Source: Methylocapsa aurea (GTDB lineage: Bacteria; Pseudomonadota; Alphaproteobacteria; Rhizobiales; Beijerinckiaceae). Taken from it: a stretch of DNA of 64,000 nucleotides. A program made the translations under genes and the position numbers. Under the pieces are notes generated by a model. The model was not told where the DNA came from, did no database searches, and saw only the letters and a program-made list of their open reading frames with translations. The stretch is taken from positions 124,001 to 188,000 of the forward strand of contig NZ_JQKO01000004.1 in the NCBI RefSeq assembly GCF_000746085.1, in the 5' to 3' direction. Below are positions 26,725-35,277 of this stretch, one piece after another (the first letter of the stretch is position 1; each line of letters begins with the position of its first letter).

Positions 26725-26823
26725 AAGCATATTCTCGTCTAACGAGAATATGCTCAGACTTCTTAACTTTGGAGCGATTTCTGTTCGATCGAATGACTCA
26801 CATTCGATCGGAAAGCGCTCTAA
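26725..26823. repeat. Dispersed two-hairpin intergenic element, copy 2 (short form)
   Basis: Copy 2 has the second hairpin intact (GGAGCGATTTCTG through CGATCGGAAAGCGCTC) but a shortened first hairpin: CATATTCTCGT pairs directly with ACGAGAATATG, missing the central block present in copies 1 and 4. It lies between the tandem FrnE-like genes. Confidence 0.85.
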
Positions 26824-26847
26824 AGCCATAGCGACAAGGAGCCTTTC

Positions 26848-27492
26848 ATGAGCGACGAACCCGGACCGATCCCGATCGATATTGTCGGGGATGTCGTCTG
26901 TCCCTATTGCTTCATTGGCCTGCGGCTCGTCAACGCCGTCGTCGCCTCGGTGCCGGGTCTTGCCGTCGACATCCGCTGGTATCCCTATCAGCTCGATCCC
27001 GACATGGCGGCGCAGGGACAGGACCGCCGCGCCTATCTGGAAGCGAAATTCGGCGCCGAGACCGAGGCGACGCTTGCCCGCCCAGCGGAAATGGCCCGCG
27101 AATTCGGGTTGGAGCTCGCCTTCAACAAGATCCAGCGCCAGCCCAATACGTTCGATGCGCATCGGCTGATCCGCTTTGCCTATGGGTTCGGGGTGCAAAC
27201 CCAAATCGTCGAGCGGCTGTTCCAGGCGTTTTTCCTGCAGGGCCTCGACATTGGCGACCGCACCGTCCTGATCGCCGTAGCGGCGAAATCGCGCCTCGAC
27301 CCCGCTTTGGTCGAGGCCTTCCTCAATGGGAGCGAGGATGCCGCCGCGCTCCGGCAGGAGATGGCCGACATCCGCGCTTCGGGCGTTCATGAGGTCCCGC
27401 GCTTCACCTTCGCCGGCAAACAGGACATCGTTGGCCTCAAACCGGCGGAGGAATTCGCCGATGCGCTGTTCAACTCGATAGAGGAAGGGTAA
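26848..27492 (+). CDS. DsbA-family oxidoreductase, FrnE-like (CPYC)
   Basis: A 214-residue paralogue of the preceding gene, with active site CPYC at residues 18-21 (DVVCPYCFIGLRLVNA), the inserted motif FNKIQRQPNTFDAHRLIRFA, and the cis-proline segment VHEVPRFTFAGKQDIVG. It lacks a signal peptide. Both residues between the active-site cysteines and the loop before the cis-proline differ from the first copy, so redox properties and substrates may differ. The ATG follows ACAAGGAGCC, a good ribosome-binding site. The two copies probably arose by tandem duplication, but divergence is considerable. Confidence 0.9.
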   Translation: MSDEPGPIPIDIVGDVVCPYCFIGLRLVNAVVASVPGLAVDIRWYPYQLDPDMAAQGQDRRAYLEAKFGAETEATLARPAEMAREFGLELAFNKIQRQPNTFDAHRLIRFAYGFGVQTQIVERLFQAFFLQGLDIGDRTVLIAVAAKSRLDPALVEAFLNGSEDAAALRQEMADIRASGVHEVPRFTFAGKQDIVGLKPAEEFADALFNSIEEG

Positions 27493-27578
27493 GCCGCTGG
27501 ACGGGCGCGTTTTCGCTGTCCAGGCTGTGAGATGGCGGGCTATCCTGCGCTTTCCCCTCCAGATTGAAAGCGCGCCGC

Positions 27579-28157
27579 ATGAATGAACAGATCGCCGCCA
27601 TCCTCGCGCGCATCCATGATCTTGAGGAGGAGCTGGAGAGGGAGGTCGATAAGGGCCGCGCGCTCTATGGCCCCGCCCTCACCGAAAATATCGCCGCCTT
27701 TCAGCGCGAGGCGATCGAGCGGCACCGCCGGCTGCGGATGAGCCTCATCCAATTCTTCAAGGAGACCCCGGCGCTTAATTTTTTAACGTCGCCGATTATA
27801 TACTCGCTGCTGGCGCCGCTGGCCCTGCTCGATATTTGGGTGACGATTTACCAGCACATTTGCTTTCGCGCCTATGGCATTCCTCGCGTCAAGCGGTCGG
27901 ATTATCTCATTTTCGACCGCTATCGCCTCGGCTATCTAAATCTGATCGAGGCGATCAATTGCGCCTTTTGCAGCTACGCGAATGGCGTCATCGCCTATGC
28001 GCGTGAAATCGCCAGCCGGACCGAGCAGCATTGGTGCCCGATCAAGCACGCGCTCCGGATCCGCGATCCGCACGCGCGCTATCAGAAATTTTTGGAATAT
28101 GGCGACGCCGAAGGTTTTCGGACGAGGCTGGAGGAGTATCGGAAGAGTCCTGAGTAG
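27579..28157 (+). CDS. Conserved hypothetical protein with CxxC and WCPIKHA motifs
   Basis: A 192-residue protein of unknown function. An N-terminal coiled coil (IHDLEEELEREVDKGRALYG) is followed by one hydrophobic segment (IIYSLLAPLALLDIWVTIYQ, residues about 73-92) and a polar C-terminal domain. That domain has Cys128-x-x-Cys131 (INCAFCSYANG) and Cys153/His157 in HWCPIKHALR, a possible metal or cofactor site. RYQKFLEYGDAEGF lies near the end. The ATG at 27579 was chosen over a TTG at 27564; no strong ribosome-binding site is visible. Neighbours are the FrnE-like pair upstream on the same strand. Confidence 0.75.
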   Translation: MNEQIAAILARIHDLEEELEREVDKGRALYGPALTENIAAFQREAIERHRRLRMSLIQFFKETPALNFLTSPIIYSLLAPLALLDIWVTIYQHICFRAYGIPRVKRSDYLIFDRYRLGYLNLIEAINCAFCSYANGVIAYAREIASRTEQHWCPIKHALRIRDPHARYQKFLEYGDAEGFRTRLEEYRKSPE

Positions 28158-28205
28158 GGGTGGGCATTGGGGAGAGGGTTGGTGCTGAGTGGGGAGCTGG
28201 CGTCA

Positions 28206-28249
28206 ACTGGCGCGACTTTTTGCCCAGGGTGGGACGGCCTTGCGCCAGT
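28206..28249. repeat. Inverted repeat beside the nuclease gene
   Basis: ACTGGCGC (28206-28213) and GCGCCAGT (28242-28249) are 8-bp perfect inverted arms around a 28-nt centre, about 45 bp downstream of the minus-strand nuclease gene stop. It could be a terminator stem for that gene or an end of an inserted segment. No T run follows. Confidence 0.35.
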
Positions 28250-28294
28250 AAAGCTGCCCGCCAAATCGAGGTGGAAGCGGTCGAACCCGCGATT

Positions 28295-29725
28295 TTAGTT
28301 CAGCAATGCATCTAATTTTTGCTGAAGCTCCCGATCTATGTTTCGTCTCGACCCGCTCGCAACTAGGCTCAGAAACCCCGTTATGTCTGCATCATCTAGC
28401 GCCAATATATACCCCCGCGTGTCTAGCGCTGTGTCTTTGCACCTCTTAGCAAAAAGCTTCTTGTCATCGATGTGCCTGCAACAAAGAATACCAAAAAATC
28501 CCCTCGTATGGCCAAAGCGACCACCCATTTGATCTAATTCTGGATTTTTTATTTCCTTCGAATAATTTTTACACTCGACCATCACATTGATTGCGCGCGT
28601 TTGCGGTGCTTTTAGCAATCTTTCAAAAAAACCACGCTCTGCGGCGTTTGTGTATTTAATATCTATCCTTTTACGGCCTTCATGAATTTCCTTTTCTTTG
28701 ACCGGATAGATGAGTGCCGGATAGAACAAAAATTCGAGAACACCTGTCATAAATGAATGATACTGTGTCGCGGCATCGTTACCAGCTGGAATTGATGCTA
28801 GTGTGACAGACAAAGCCGTCGCAAAAGTCATTTCGTCAAACGTCTCATCGAAATCGCTGCTACCTAGTGCACCTTGAGCACCTTTAAGCTCGCGATACTG
28901 CTCTAATACTTTAGGGTTCTTTTTTACAAAATCGGCCATATCATCTTTTATGAAAGGGTGGCGTTTCTTTACATCTTTTTTGTATACACGTCTCCTTCCA
29001 GATTGAAGCGTATGAACTAAGGATGAGCTCGCCGCTAAATACTCTTGCTGCAAAAATTCGATCATATGATGATTGTAAAATTCTTGGCTGTCTAAAGATA
29101 GTGAGCGCCGTACTGAATATTTTGGCACAAGGATAATCGGCGATCCCTGTATTCTTGGAAGCGATTGATACGCTTGTATCCAATTTTCCGTTGTTGCGTC
29201 CCAGGTTGGGCCAACACTACAATTCGATATGATTGGTATCCCATGCAACTCACATTGCGATTGAGTATACGCAATAAGAGGTGAGCGAATAATATTCGTT
29301 GTTAAATCAGAGATAATGTCTCTTCCTATTCCTCTAATAAAAAGCTCTGCTTCTGCTAAATCGGAAAGGACTCCGGTTTGAACTGCTCTACTCGCCGCCA
29401 ATGCCGATAATAAGTCACCAGATTTTGACGGACCTAAGCCCCTCCCCTGTGGACGACCCTTTGACACCCCTAAATACGTCTCGCCTGCTTCGCCGAGATG
29501 ATTGGTTAAGTGTTGCGCCCTACTCATCTTATTTGTTTTGAGGGCTTCAAGCACGGCAGTAAAAAACGAACGCAAATGGTCAGCACAAAGAGTCGACCAC
29601 TCGTCTCCTTTGATCTCCAAGGCATAAGGATCGACAAACACAGGAGTGTCTTTGCATGGATCAATGTTTACAAAGTCCAGCTCCGCCTGTGTCTTTCCCA
29701 AGTTGAAGGATTTGGAAACGTCCAT
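28295..29725 (-). CDS. Putative PD-(D/E)XK nuclease-domain protein, likely acquired defence-type gene
   Basis: A 476-residue protein that I cannot assign to a named family. The C-terminal third has a PD-(D/E)XK-like core: RKRIDIKYTN with Asp355, then NVMVECKNYSKEI with Glu384-Cys-Lys386, and PELDQMGGRFG with Gln399; Glu331 in GVLEFLFYP could be the leading acid. The N-terminal part has FNLGKTQAELDFVNID, FVDPYALEIKGDEWSTLCAD and GETYLGVSKGRPQGRGLG, blocks that look like a conserved separate domain. The gene is clearly AT-richer with different codon choice than both neighbours, and it stands alone, with no methylase or helicase. This suggests horizontal transfer and restriction or phage defence, by inference. 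ATG at 29725 preferred over a GTG at 29788. Confidence 0.72.
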   Translation of the reverse strand: MDVSKSFNLGKTQAELDFVNIDPCKDTPVFVDPYALEIKGDEWSTLCADHLRSFFTAVLEALKTNKMSRAQHLTNHLGEAGETYLGVSKGRPQGRGLGPSKSGDLLSALAASRAVQTGVLSDLAEAELFIRGIGRDIISDLTTNIIRSPLIAYTQSQCELHGIPIISNCSVGPTWDATTENWIQAYQSLPRIQGSPIILVPKYSVRRSLSLDSQEFYNHHMIEFLQQEYLAASSSLVHTLQSGRRRVYKKDVKKRHPFIKDDMADFVKKNPKVLEQYRELKGAQGALGSSDFDETFDEMTFATALSVTLASIPAGNDAATQYHSFMTGVLEFLFYPALIYPVKEKEIHEGRKRIDIKYTNAAERGFFERLLKAPQTRAINVMVECKNYSKEIKNPELDQMGGRFGHTRGFFGILCCRHIDDKKLFAKRCKDTALDTRGYILALDDADITGFLSLVASGSRRNIDRELQQKLDALLN

Positions 29726-29957
29726 CGTCTCACTGCCTTTTTTGCTAGCCGCTCCACGAAGGGCTACGATCGCAACATCGTTTTGCACAAATAAATCAAC
29801 GCAAAGCCTTGCGCTCGCCGCCGCGCTTGCCCGTAATCGGCCGTGACGAATCAGCTGAACGCGCGCTAAAGGTTTAGTTTACTTAACCAAACGCTAACGC
29901 GCTTCAACAAAGATCGAAAATGTTGCAAAAGCTGGTCGCCGAGATAAAGGCAGCGCC

Positions 29958-32900
29958 ATGAAATTCACAAAGCTTCGGATCGCGGGCTTCAAAACCTTCG
30001 TCGAGCCGACCGATTTCCTGATCGAGCCGGGCCTCACCGGCATCGTCGGTCCGAATGGCTGCGGCAAGTCCAACCTCGTCGAGGCAATGCGCTGGGTGAT
30101 GGGCGAGAGTTCGTCGAAAAACATGCGCGCCTCCGGCATGGACGATGTGATTTTTTCGGGCGGCGGCAATCGGCCAGCGCGCAATATGGCCGAGGTCTGC
30201 CTCTTTCTCGACAATGCCGACCGCACCGCGCCGGCCGTCTTCAACGATAGCGAGGTTCTGGAGGTCTCGCGCCGCATCGCCCGCGACGCCGGCTCGACCT
30301 ATCGCGTCAATGGACGCGAAGTGCGCGCCAAGGACGTGCAATTGCTGTTCGCCGACGCCTCGTCGGGCGCGCGTTCCCCGGCCATGGTCCGCCAGGGGCA
30401 GATCGGCGAGATGATTTCGGCCAAGCCGCAAGAGCGCCGCCGCATCCTCGAGGAGGCCGCCGGCGTCGCCGGGCTGCATTCGCGCCGGCACGAGGCGGAA
30501 CTGCGGCTCAAGGCCGCCGAAGACAATCTTGTCCGCATCGACGATATTTTGCAGCAGATCGACGCGCAATCGAAGGGCCTGGAGCGGCAGGCGCGGCAGG
30601 CCGCGCGCTACCGCAATCTCGCGACCGAAATCAGGCGCAACGAAGCCCTGCTCGCCTTGATCAACCATAGGGACGCGGCCGAGGCTCAGGCCCTCGCCGA
30701 GGGCAAGCTGGAGGCCGACGCGCGCGAAGTCGCTGAGCGAACCCGGCTCCAGGCCGAGACCGCGCGCGTGCAGGCGATCGCCGCGCATCAATTGCCCGGC
30801 TTGCGCGAGGCCGAGGCGAATGCTGGCGGCGAACTGCAAAAGCTCGTGCTCGCCCGTGAAACGCTGGATGGCGAGGAACGGCGGGCGAAGGCGCGGATCG
30901 TCGAGTTGGAGCGCCGGATCGCGCAAATGACCAGCGATCTGACCCGCGAAACCGCGCTGATCGAGGATGCCGCCAGCGTCCTCGCCCGGCTCGACGCCGA
31001 AGCCCTGGAGCTGAGCGGCGCCGGCGAGGCGGAGGCCGGATTCGAGGCGGGCGCCCGCAAAAAGCTGGTCGAAGCTGAGGCCGCCCTCGCGGTTGCCGAA
31101 AAGACGCTGGCCGAGGCGCAGGACGCGCGCGCCGGCGTCGAGGCGCGCCGCGCCGCCGGCGAGAGCGCGCTGCGCGACGAACGGGCGCGGCTCCTCCGGC
31201 TTGAGGCGGATCTCGCCAAAGTCACAGAGGAGCAAAGCGCGCTGCAAGCCCAGCTTGGCGGCGGCGACGATCCCGCCTTGCTCCAGGCCGCGCTGGATCA
31301 GGCGCTTGAGACCGCCGAGGCGCTGGAGGATGAAGTCGCGAGCGCCGAACTTCGCCATGGCGAGGCGCGCGCGGCGGAGGCGCGGACCAGGGGCCCGCTG
31401 ACGGAGGCCGAGCGCAAGGCGCAAAATCTTGCGACCCAGGTCCAAACCCTATCGAAACTGCTGACTGCCGGAACCGGCGGATTCTGGCCCGCGGTCACCG
31501 AAGAAATCAGCGTCGCCAAAGGCTATGAAGCCGCCCTTGGCGCGGCGCTTGGCGATGATCTCGACGCCTCGACCAATCCCGCCTCCCCCGCGCATTGGGC
31601 GCTGACCGACGGAGCGAGCGATCCGGCCCTCCCGCCGGGCGTGATGGCGCTCTCCGAGCTGGTCACCGCGCCCTTGGCGCTGACCCGCGCGCTCGATCAG
31701 ATCGGCATCGTTCTGCGCGCGGAGGGCGCAGCCTTGCGCGCCTTGCTCAAGCCCGGCCAGAGACTGGTCTCGAAAGAGGGCGATCTGTGGCGCTGGGATG
31801 GATTTACCCAGGCCGCCGAAGCGCCGACGCCCGCCGCCCGCCGCCTTGCCGAAAAGAACCGCCTCGGCGACCTGACGCTAGACGCCGAAGCCGCGCGCGA
31901 GGTCGCCGACGAATTGAAGGCGGCGGCGGATCTGGCGCAGGCCAATCTCGCCGCGGCGGCGGAAGCCGAGGGCCGCGCCCGGCAAGCCCACAAAAACGCC
32001 TTGCGCGAAGTCGAAGCCGCGCGCGAAAAAAGCGCCGCTTTGGAGAAAAGCCAGGGCGCCGCCTTGGCGCGGCTCGCAGTGCTAGAGGAGGCTTCGCTTC
32101 GCCTCAATGGCAATCGCGACGAAGCCAGTGAAAAGCTGGCGGCCGCCAAGGCCGCGCTCGAGGGATTGGACGCCTCGGCCGAACTGACCGCGCGGCTGGA
32201 GACGGCCCGCGCCAATGCGGCGCAAGAGCGCGCCTTCGTCGCCGAAGCCCGCGCCGAATTGCAAACCCATCTGCGCGAGGCGCAGTCGCGGACCAAGCGG
32301 TTGCAGGCGATTGAGGAGGAGCGCAAATCCTGGGAGGCGCGCAGCACCAGCGCTGGCGGGCAAATCGGCGCTCTACAGGCCCGGCTCGAAGAAGCCGCCG
32401 ATGAGCGCGAGAGACTCGCGGAGGCGCCGGACGCCTTTCTCTCGACCCGCCGGAGTCTGATCGGCCAGATCGAAGCCGCCGAACTGGCCCGCCAGCAGGC
32501 CTCGGATGAGCGAGTCGCGGCCGAAACGCATCTTGCCGAAGCCGATCGCCAGGCCCGCGCCGCGCTGGAGGCGATGAGCGCGGCGCGCGAGGAAAAAGCC
32601 CGCAGCGAGGCGCGGGTCGAATCGGCGCGGCTGCGCTGCGATGAAGTCCTGCGGACGATCGGCGCCGAACTCGAATGCGCGGCGGATGATCTTCCGGCGC
32701 TCGCCAATGTCGGGCCGCGCGACGAGCTTCCACAGGCGAGCGAGGTTGAAAAGCGGCTTGAAGGCTTGAAGCAGGATCGCGAGCGGCTCGGCGCGGTCAA
32801 TCTTCGCGCCGAAGCGGAATTGAGCGAGACCCTGGCGTCCAAAGCCAGTCTTTCGACCGAACACGCGGATCTGACCGAAGCGATCCGGCGCCTGCGTCAA

Positions 32901-33413
32901 GCGATCCAAAGCCTGAACAAGGAAGGCCGCGAAAGGCTGATCGCGGCCTTCGACATCGTCAACGCCCATTTCCAGGAGCTGTTCACAAGCCTATTTGGCG
33001 GTGGCTCGGCTGAACTTCAGCTGATCGAATCCGATGATCCGCTCGAAGCAGGGCTCGAAATCCTCGCCCGGCCGCCGGGCAAGAAGCCGCAGGTGATGAC
33101 TCTGCTGTCGGGCGGCGAGCAGGCGCTCACCGCCATGTCGTTGATTTTCGCGATTTTTCTGACCAATCCGGCACCGATTTGCGTCCTCGACGAAGTCGAC
33201 GCTCCGCTCGACGACGCCAATGTCGAACGGTTTTGCGACCTCCTCGAGCATATGCGCCAGAAAACCGAGACGCGCTTCATCACCATCACGCATAATCCGA
33301 TCACGATGGCGCGGATGAACCGGCTGTTTGGCGTCACCATGGCCGAACGCGGCGTCAGCCAGCTCGTCTGCGTCGATCTGGAAGAGGCGGAGCGCTTCCT
33401 CGATGCGGGCTGA
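29958..33413 (+). CDS. smc: Chromosome segregation protein SMC
   Basis: An 1151-residue SMC ATPase. Walker A is GPNGCGKSN at residues 31-39 in the N-terminal head; the C-terminal head has the ABC signature LLSGGEQALTAMSLIFAIFL followed by Walker B ICVLDEVDAPLDD. Two long Ala/Glu/Arg-rich coiled-coil arms flank a hinge around residues 510-600 (FWPAVTEEISVAKGYEAALG). It forms the bacterial condensin with ScpA/ScpB and organises and segregates the chromosome. The hinge looks compact, as usual in alphaproteobacterial SMC. The ATG follows AAAGGCAG. In related genomes a DsbA-like gene lies just upstream; here the AT-rich nuclease gene stands between. Confidence 0.97.
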   Translation: MKFTKLRIAGFKTFVEPTDFLIEPGLTGIVGPNGCGKSNLVEAMRWVMGESSSKNMRASGMDDVIFSGGGNRPARNMAEVCLFLDNADRTAPAVFNDSEVLEVSRRIARDAGSTYRVNGREVRAKDVQLLFADASSGARSPAMVRQGQIGEMISAKPQERRRILEEAAGVAGLHSRRHEAELRLKAAEDNLVRIDDILQQIDAQSKGLERQARQAARYRNLATEIRRNEALLALINHRDAAEAQALAEGKLEADAREVAERTRLQAETARVQAIAAHQLPGLREAEANAGGELQKLVLARETLDGEERRAKARIVELERRIAQMTSDLTRETALIEDAASVLARLDAEALELSGAGEAEAGFEAGARKKLVEAEAALAVAEKTLAEAQDARAGVEARRAAGESALRDERARLLRLEADLAKVTEEQSALQAQLGGGDDPALLQAALDQALETAEALEDEVASAELRHGEARAAEARTRGPLTEAERKAQNLATQVQTLSKLLTAGTGGFWPAVTEEISVAKGYEAALGAALGDDLDASTNPASPAHWALTDGASDPALPPGVMALSELVTAPLALTRALDQIGIVLRAEGAALRALLKPGQRLVSKEGDLWRWDGFTQAAEAPTPAARRLAEKNRLGDLTLDAEAAREVADELKAAADLAQANLAAAAEAEGRARQAHKNALREVEAAREKSAALEKSQGAALARLAVLEEASLRLNGNRDEASEKLAAAKAALEGLDASAELTARLETARANAAQERAFVAEARAELQTHLREAQSRTKRLQAIEEERKSWEARSTSAGGQIGALQARLEEAADERERLAEAPDAFLSTRRSLIGQIEAAELARQQASDERVAAETHLAEADRQARAALEAMSAAREEKARSEARVESARLRCDEVLRTIGAELECAADDLPALANVGPRDELPQASEVEKRLEGLKQDRERLGAVNLRAEAELSETLASKASLSTEHADLTEAIRRLRQAIQSLNKEGRERLIAAFDIVNAHFQELFTSLFGGGSAELQLIESDDPLEAGLEILARPPGKKPQVMTLLSGGEQALTAMSLIFAIFLTNPAPICVLDEVDAPLDDANVERFCDLLEHMRQKTETRFITITHNPITMARMNRLFGVTMAERGVSQLVCVDLEEAERFLDAG

Positions 33414-33499
33414 ACGCGGCGAAACGTCCCGGCCAAACAAAACCCCAAAATATTGTTTTTCAAGGCTATTTCAATAGCTTAGATGTTTCCGACTAAGTC

Positions 33500-33528
33500 T
33501 TGACAGGGGCGTGCGCCGACCATATGGT
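33500..33528 (+). promoter_or_regulatory. sigma70-type promoter of the ATP synthase F0 operon
   Basis: TTGACA (33500-33505) and TATGGT (33523-33528) are separated by exactly 17 bp in the 271-bp gap between smc and atpI. Predicted initiation near 33535 would give a leader of about 150 nt before the GTG start of atpI. Confidence 0.65.
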
Positions 33529-33684
33529 GCGCCCGGCTCAGGCGCTCGCCGCACGACGCCCTCACGTCTCTTTCTTTGCTCGCCCTAAAACGGGCGCCTT
33601 TCTCGCTTTTCGCGTCCGGGCGTCTTATAGATTGCTCTTGCATCCTTTTGCGAGGCAGGTCAGACGAGTTGTGGAGCGAGACGA

Positions 33685-34095
33685 GTGACGGAGCGCGGCA
33701 AGCAACGGGGCGACGATCAAAAACGCGAAGAAGAACGCCGGCGAACCGGTCGCGAAGACGAAGACCAGCGCGAAGAAAAGGCCTTGAGGGCTCGGCTCGA
33801 CCGACTTTCAAGCGCGCTTGAAGCGCACCAGGACCCCAGCGCTCAGAACTCCGGGCAAGACGCGGCTCCCGCGGCCGGATCGCTGGGAAGCGCGATGAGC
33901 CTCGGCTTCCGCGTCCTGAGCGAATTCGTCGCGGCGGTGATCGTCGGCGCGGTCATCGGCTGGCAGATCGACGCATGGACTGGCGCATCGCCGGTTTTTC
34001 TTCTCGTCTTCCTTCTTTTCGGGACGGCGGCGGGATTTTGGAATGTCTATCGGATCGCCGTCAAACCTCCGGGTTCGAAGGGCGGGCTGGTTTAA
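33685..34095 (+). CDS. atpI: ATP synthase subunit I (AtpI)
   Basis: A 136-residue protein. The first 65 residues are highly charged (GDDQKREEERRRTGREDEDQ), then two transmembrane helices: EFVAAVIVGAVIGWQIDAWT and PVFLLVFLLFGTAAGFWNVY. This is the AtpI/Gca layout of alphaproteobacteria, a non-essential factor that helps assemble the c-ring or load magnesium. Translation starts at GTG with GGAG upstream. It is the first gene of the atpI-B-E-b'-b operon, as usual in Hyphomicrobiales. Confidence 0.88.
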   Translation: MTERGKQRGDDQKREEERRRTGREDEDQREEKALRARLDRLSSALEAHQDPSAQNSGQDAAPAAGSLGSAMSLGFRVLSEFVAAVIVGAVIGWQIDAWTGASPVFLLVFLLFGTAAGFWNVYRIAVKPPGSKGGLV

Positions 34096-34175
34096 TCGCG
34101 GCGCAAAGCGCTGGACGAGGACGAGGATGAGCCGGATCGAAGCTCCGGCTGCTGATTCAGGCGAAGGATAGTCAC

Positions 34176-34934
34176 GTGGCGGCAGAACATACCATGGATC
34201 CGATCCACCAGTTCAACATCGAGCGGATCTTCCCCCTGCATCCGTTCGGCGTCGATGCCTCGTTCACCAATGCCTCGCTGTTCATGCTGATCGTCGTCTT
34301 GGCGGGCTCGGCGTTGATGATCATCGGAACCTGGCCCAAGGCGCTGGTTCCCGGCCGGCTGCAATCGGCCGCAGAAATGACCTATGAATTCATTGCTTCG
34401 ACCGTGCATATGTCGGCCGGACGCGAAGGAATGCGCTTTTTCCCCTTCGTCTTCACGCTTTTCCTGTTCGTGCTTTTCTCGAACCTGATCGGGCTCATCC
34501 CCTACACCTTTACGGTCACGAGCCAGATCATCGTCACCTTCGCGCTGGCCGCGCTCGTCATCGGCACGGTCATCATCTATGGCCTCATCCGTCACGGGAC
34601 CCATTTTCTTGGGCTGTTCGTGCCCTCGGGCGTCTCTCCCGCCCTGCTTCCCTTCCTGGTGCTGATCGAAATCATTTCCTTCGTTTCCCGCCCGATCAGC
34701 CTCTCGGTTCGTCTCTTCGCGAATATGCTCGCCGGCCACATCACTTTGAAGGTGATGGGCGGCTTCGTCGCAGCCCTGCTCGGCGCCGGCGCCTATGCCG
34801 CCCTCGCCCCGCTCCCCCTCGCGGCGACGGTCGCGCTGACCGGCTTCGAGCTGCTTGTCGCCGTCCTGCAGGCTTACGTTTTCGCGATCCTCACTTGCGT
34901 CTATCTGAACGACGCAATTCATCCGGGACACTGA
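34176..34934 (+). CDS. atpB: ATP synthase F0 subunit a
   Basis: A 252-residue membrane protein forming the proton half-channels against the c-ring. Conserved features are [12 protein letters not shown] at the N-terminus, [20 protein letters not shown], and the helix with the essential arginine, [17 protein letters not shown]; the last helix [20 protein letters not shown] is also canonical. Start codon is GTG at 34176. An 80-bp gap separates it from atpI, and the atpE ribosome-binding site is 41 bp beyond its stop. Confidence 0.97.
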   Translation: MAAEHTMDPIHQFNIERIFPLHPFGVDASFTNASLFMLIVVLAGSALMIIGTWPKALVPGRLQSAAEMTYEFIASTVHMSAGREGMRFFPFVFTLFLFVLFSNLIGLIPYTFTVTSQIIVTFALAALVIGTVIIYGLIRHGTHFLGLFVPSGVSPALLPFLVLIEIISFVSRPISLSVRLFANMLAGHITLKVMGGFVAALLGAGAYAALAPLPLAATVALTGFELLVAVLQAYVFAILTCVYLNDAIHPGH

Positions 34935-34986
34935 ATAAATATCAACAACAGATCGGTGCCCACTTTCGTAAGCTTAGGAGTTAATA

Positions 34987-35214
34987 ATGGATCCCGTTGC
35001 AGCTAAATTCATCGGCGCCGGCCTCGCCGCCATCGGCATGGGCGCCGCCGCCATTGGCGTCGGCCTGATTTTCGGCAATTTTCTCTCCGGCGCCCTGCGC
35101 AATCCAACGGCTTCCGACGCCCAGTTCGGGCGCGCCTTCATCGGCGCGGCGCTTGCGGAAGGCTTGGGCATCTTCGCCTTTCTGGTGGCGATTCTTCTGC
35201 TCTTTGTTAAGTAG
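34987..35214 (+). CDS. atpE: ATP synthase F0 subunit c
   Basis: A 75-residue two-helix hairpin proteolipid. Helix 1 is glycine rich ([20 protein letters not shown]), the polar loop is [11 protein letters not shown], and the ion-binding carboxylate is Glu58 in [15 protein letters not shown]. Residues around Glu58 lack the extra Gln/Ser/Thr pattern of sodium c-rings, so a proton ring is expected. The ribosome-binding site TTAGGAG is strong, which suits the high copy number of this subunit. A GC-rich hairpin follows immediately after the stop. Confidence 0.97.
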   Translation: MDPVAAKFIGAGLAAIGMGAAAIGVGLIFGNFLSGALRNPTASDAQFGRAFIGAALAEGLGIFAFLVAILLLFVK

Positions 35215-35225
35215 TCATGATTCCG

Positions 35226-35252
35226 ATGCGCCCGGATTCTTTCCGGGCGCAT
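35226..35252 (+). promoter_or_regulatory. Strong stem-loop between atpE and the b' gene
   Basis: ATGCGCCCGGA (35226-35236) and TCCGGGCGCAT (35242-35252) form a perfect 11-bp stem with a 5-nt TTCTT loop, 12 nt after the atpE stop. There is no T run, so it more likely stabilises the atpE 3' end or attenuates read-through, raising c over b/b' output, than ends transcription fully. Confidence 0.65.
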
Positions 35253-35277
35253 TTGCCTCGTCCCGGAGCGCCGGTCC

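Noticed and set aside
28262-28294. tRNA-like GGGTTCGA block beside the nuclease gene
   Set aside because: Considered as an integration site in a tRNA 3' end, but the flanking bases do not form a T-arm stem and no acceptor or anticodon arm is present.
29958-33413. SMC hinge appearing short and unusual
   Set aside because: A compact hinge region is usual for alphaproteobacterial SMC, and both ATPase heads are intact, so it is not reported as an anomaly.
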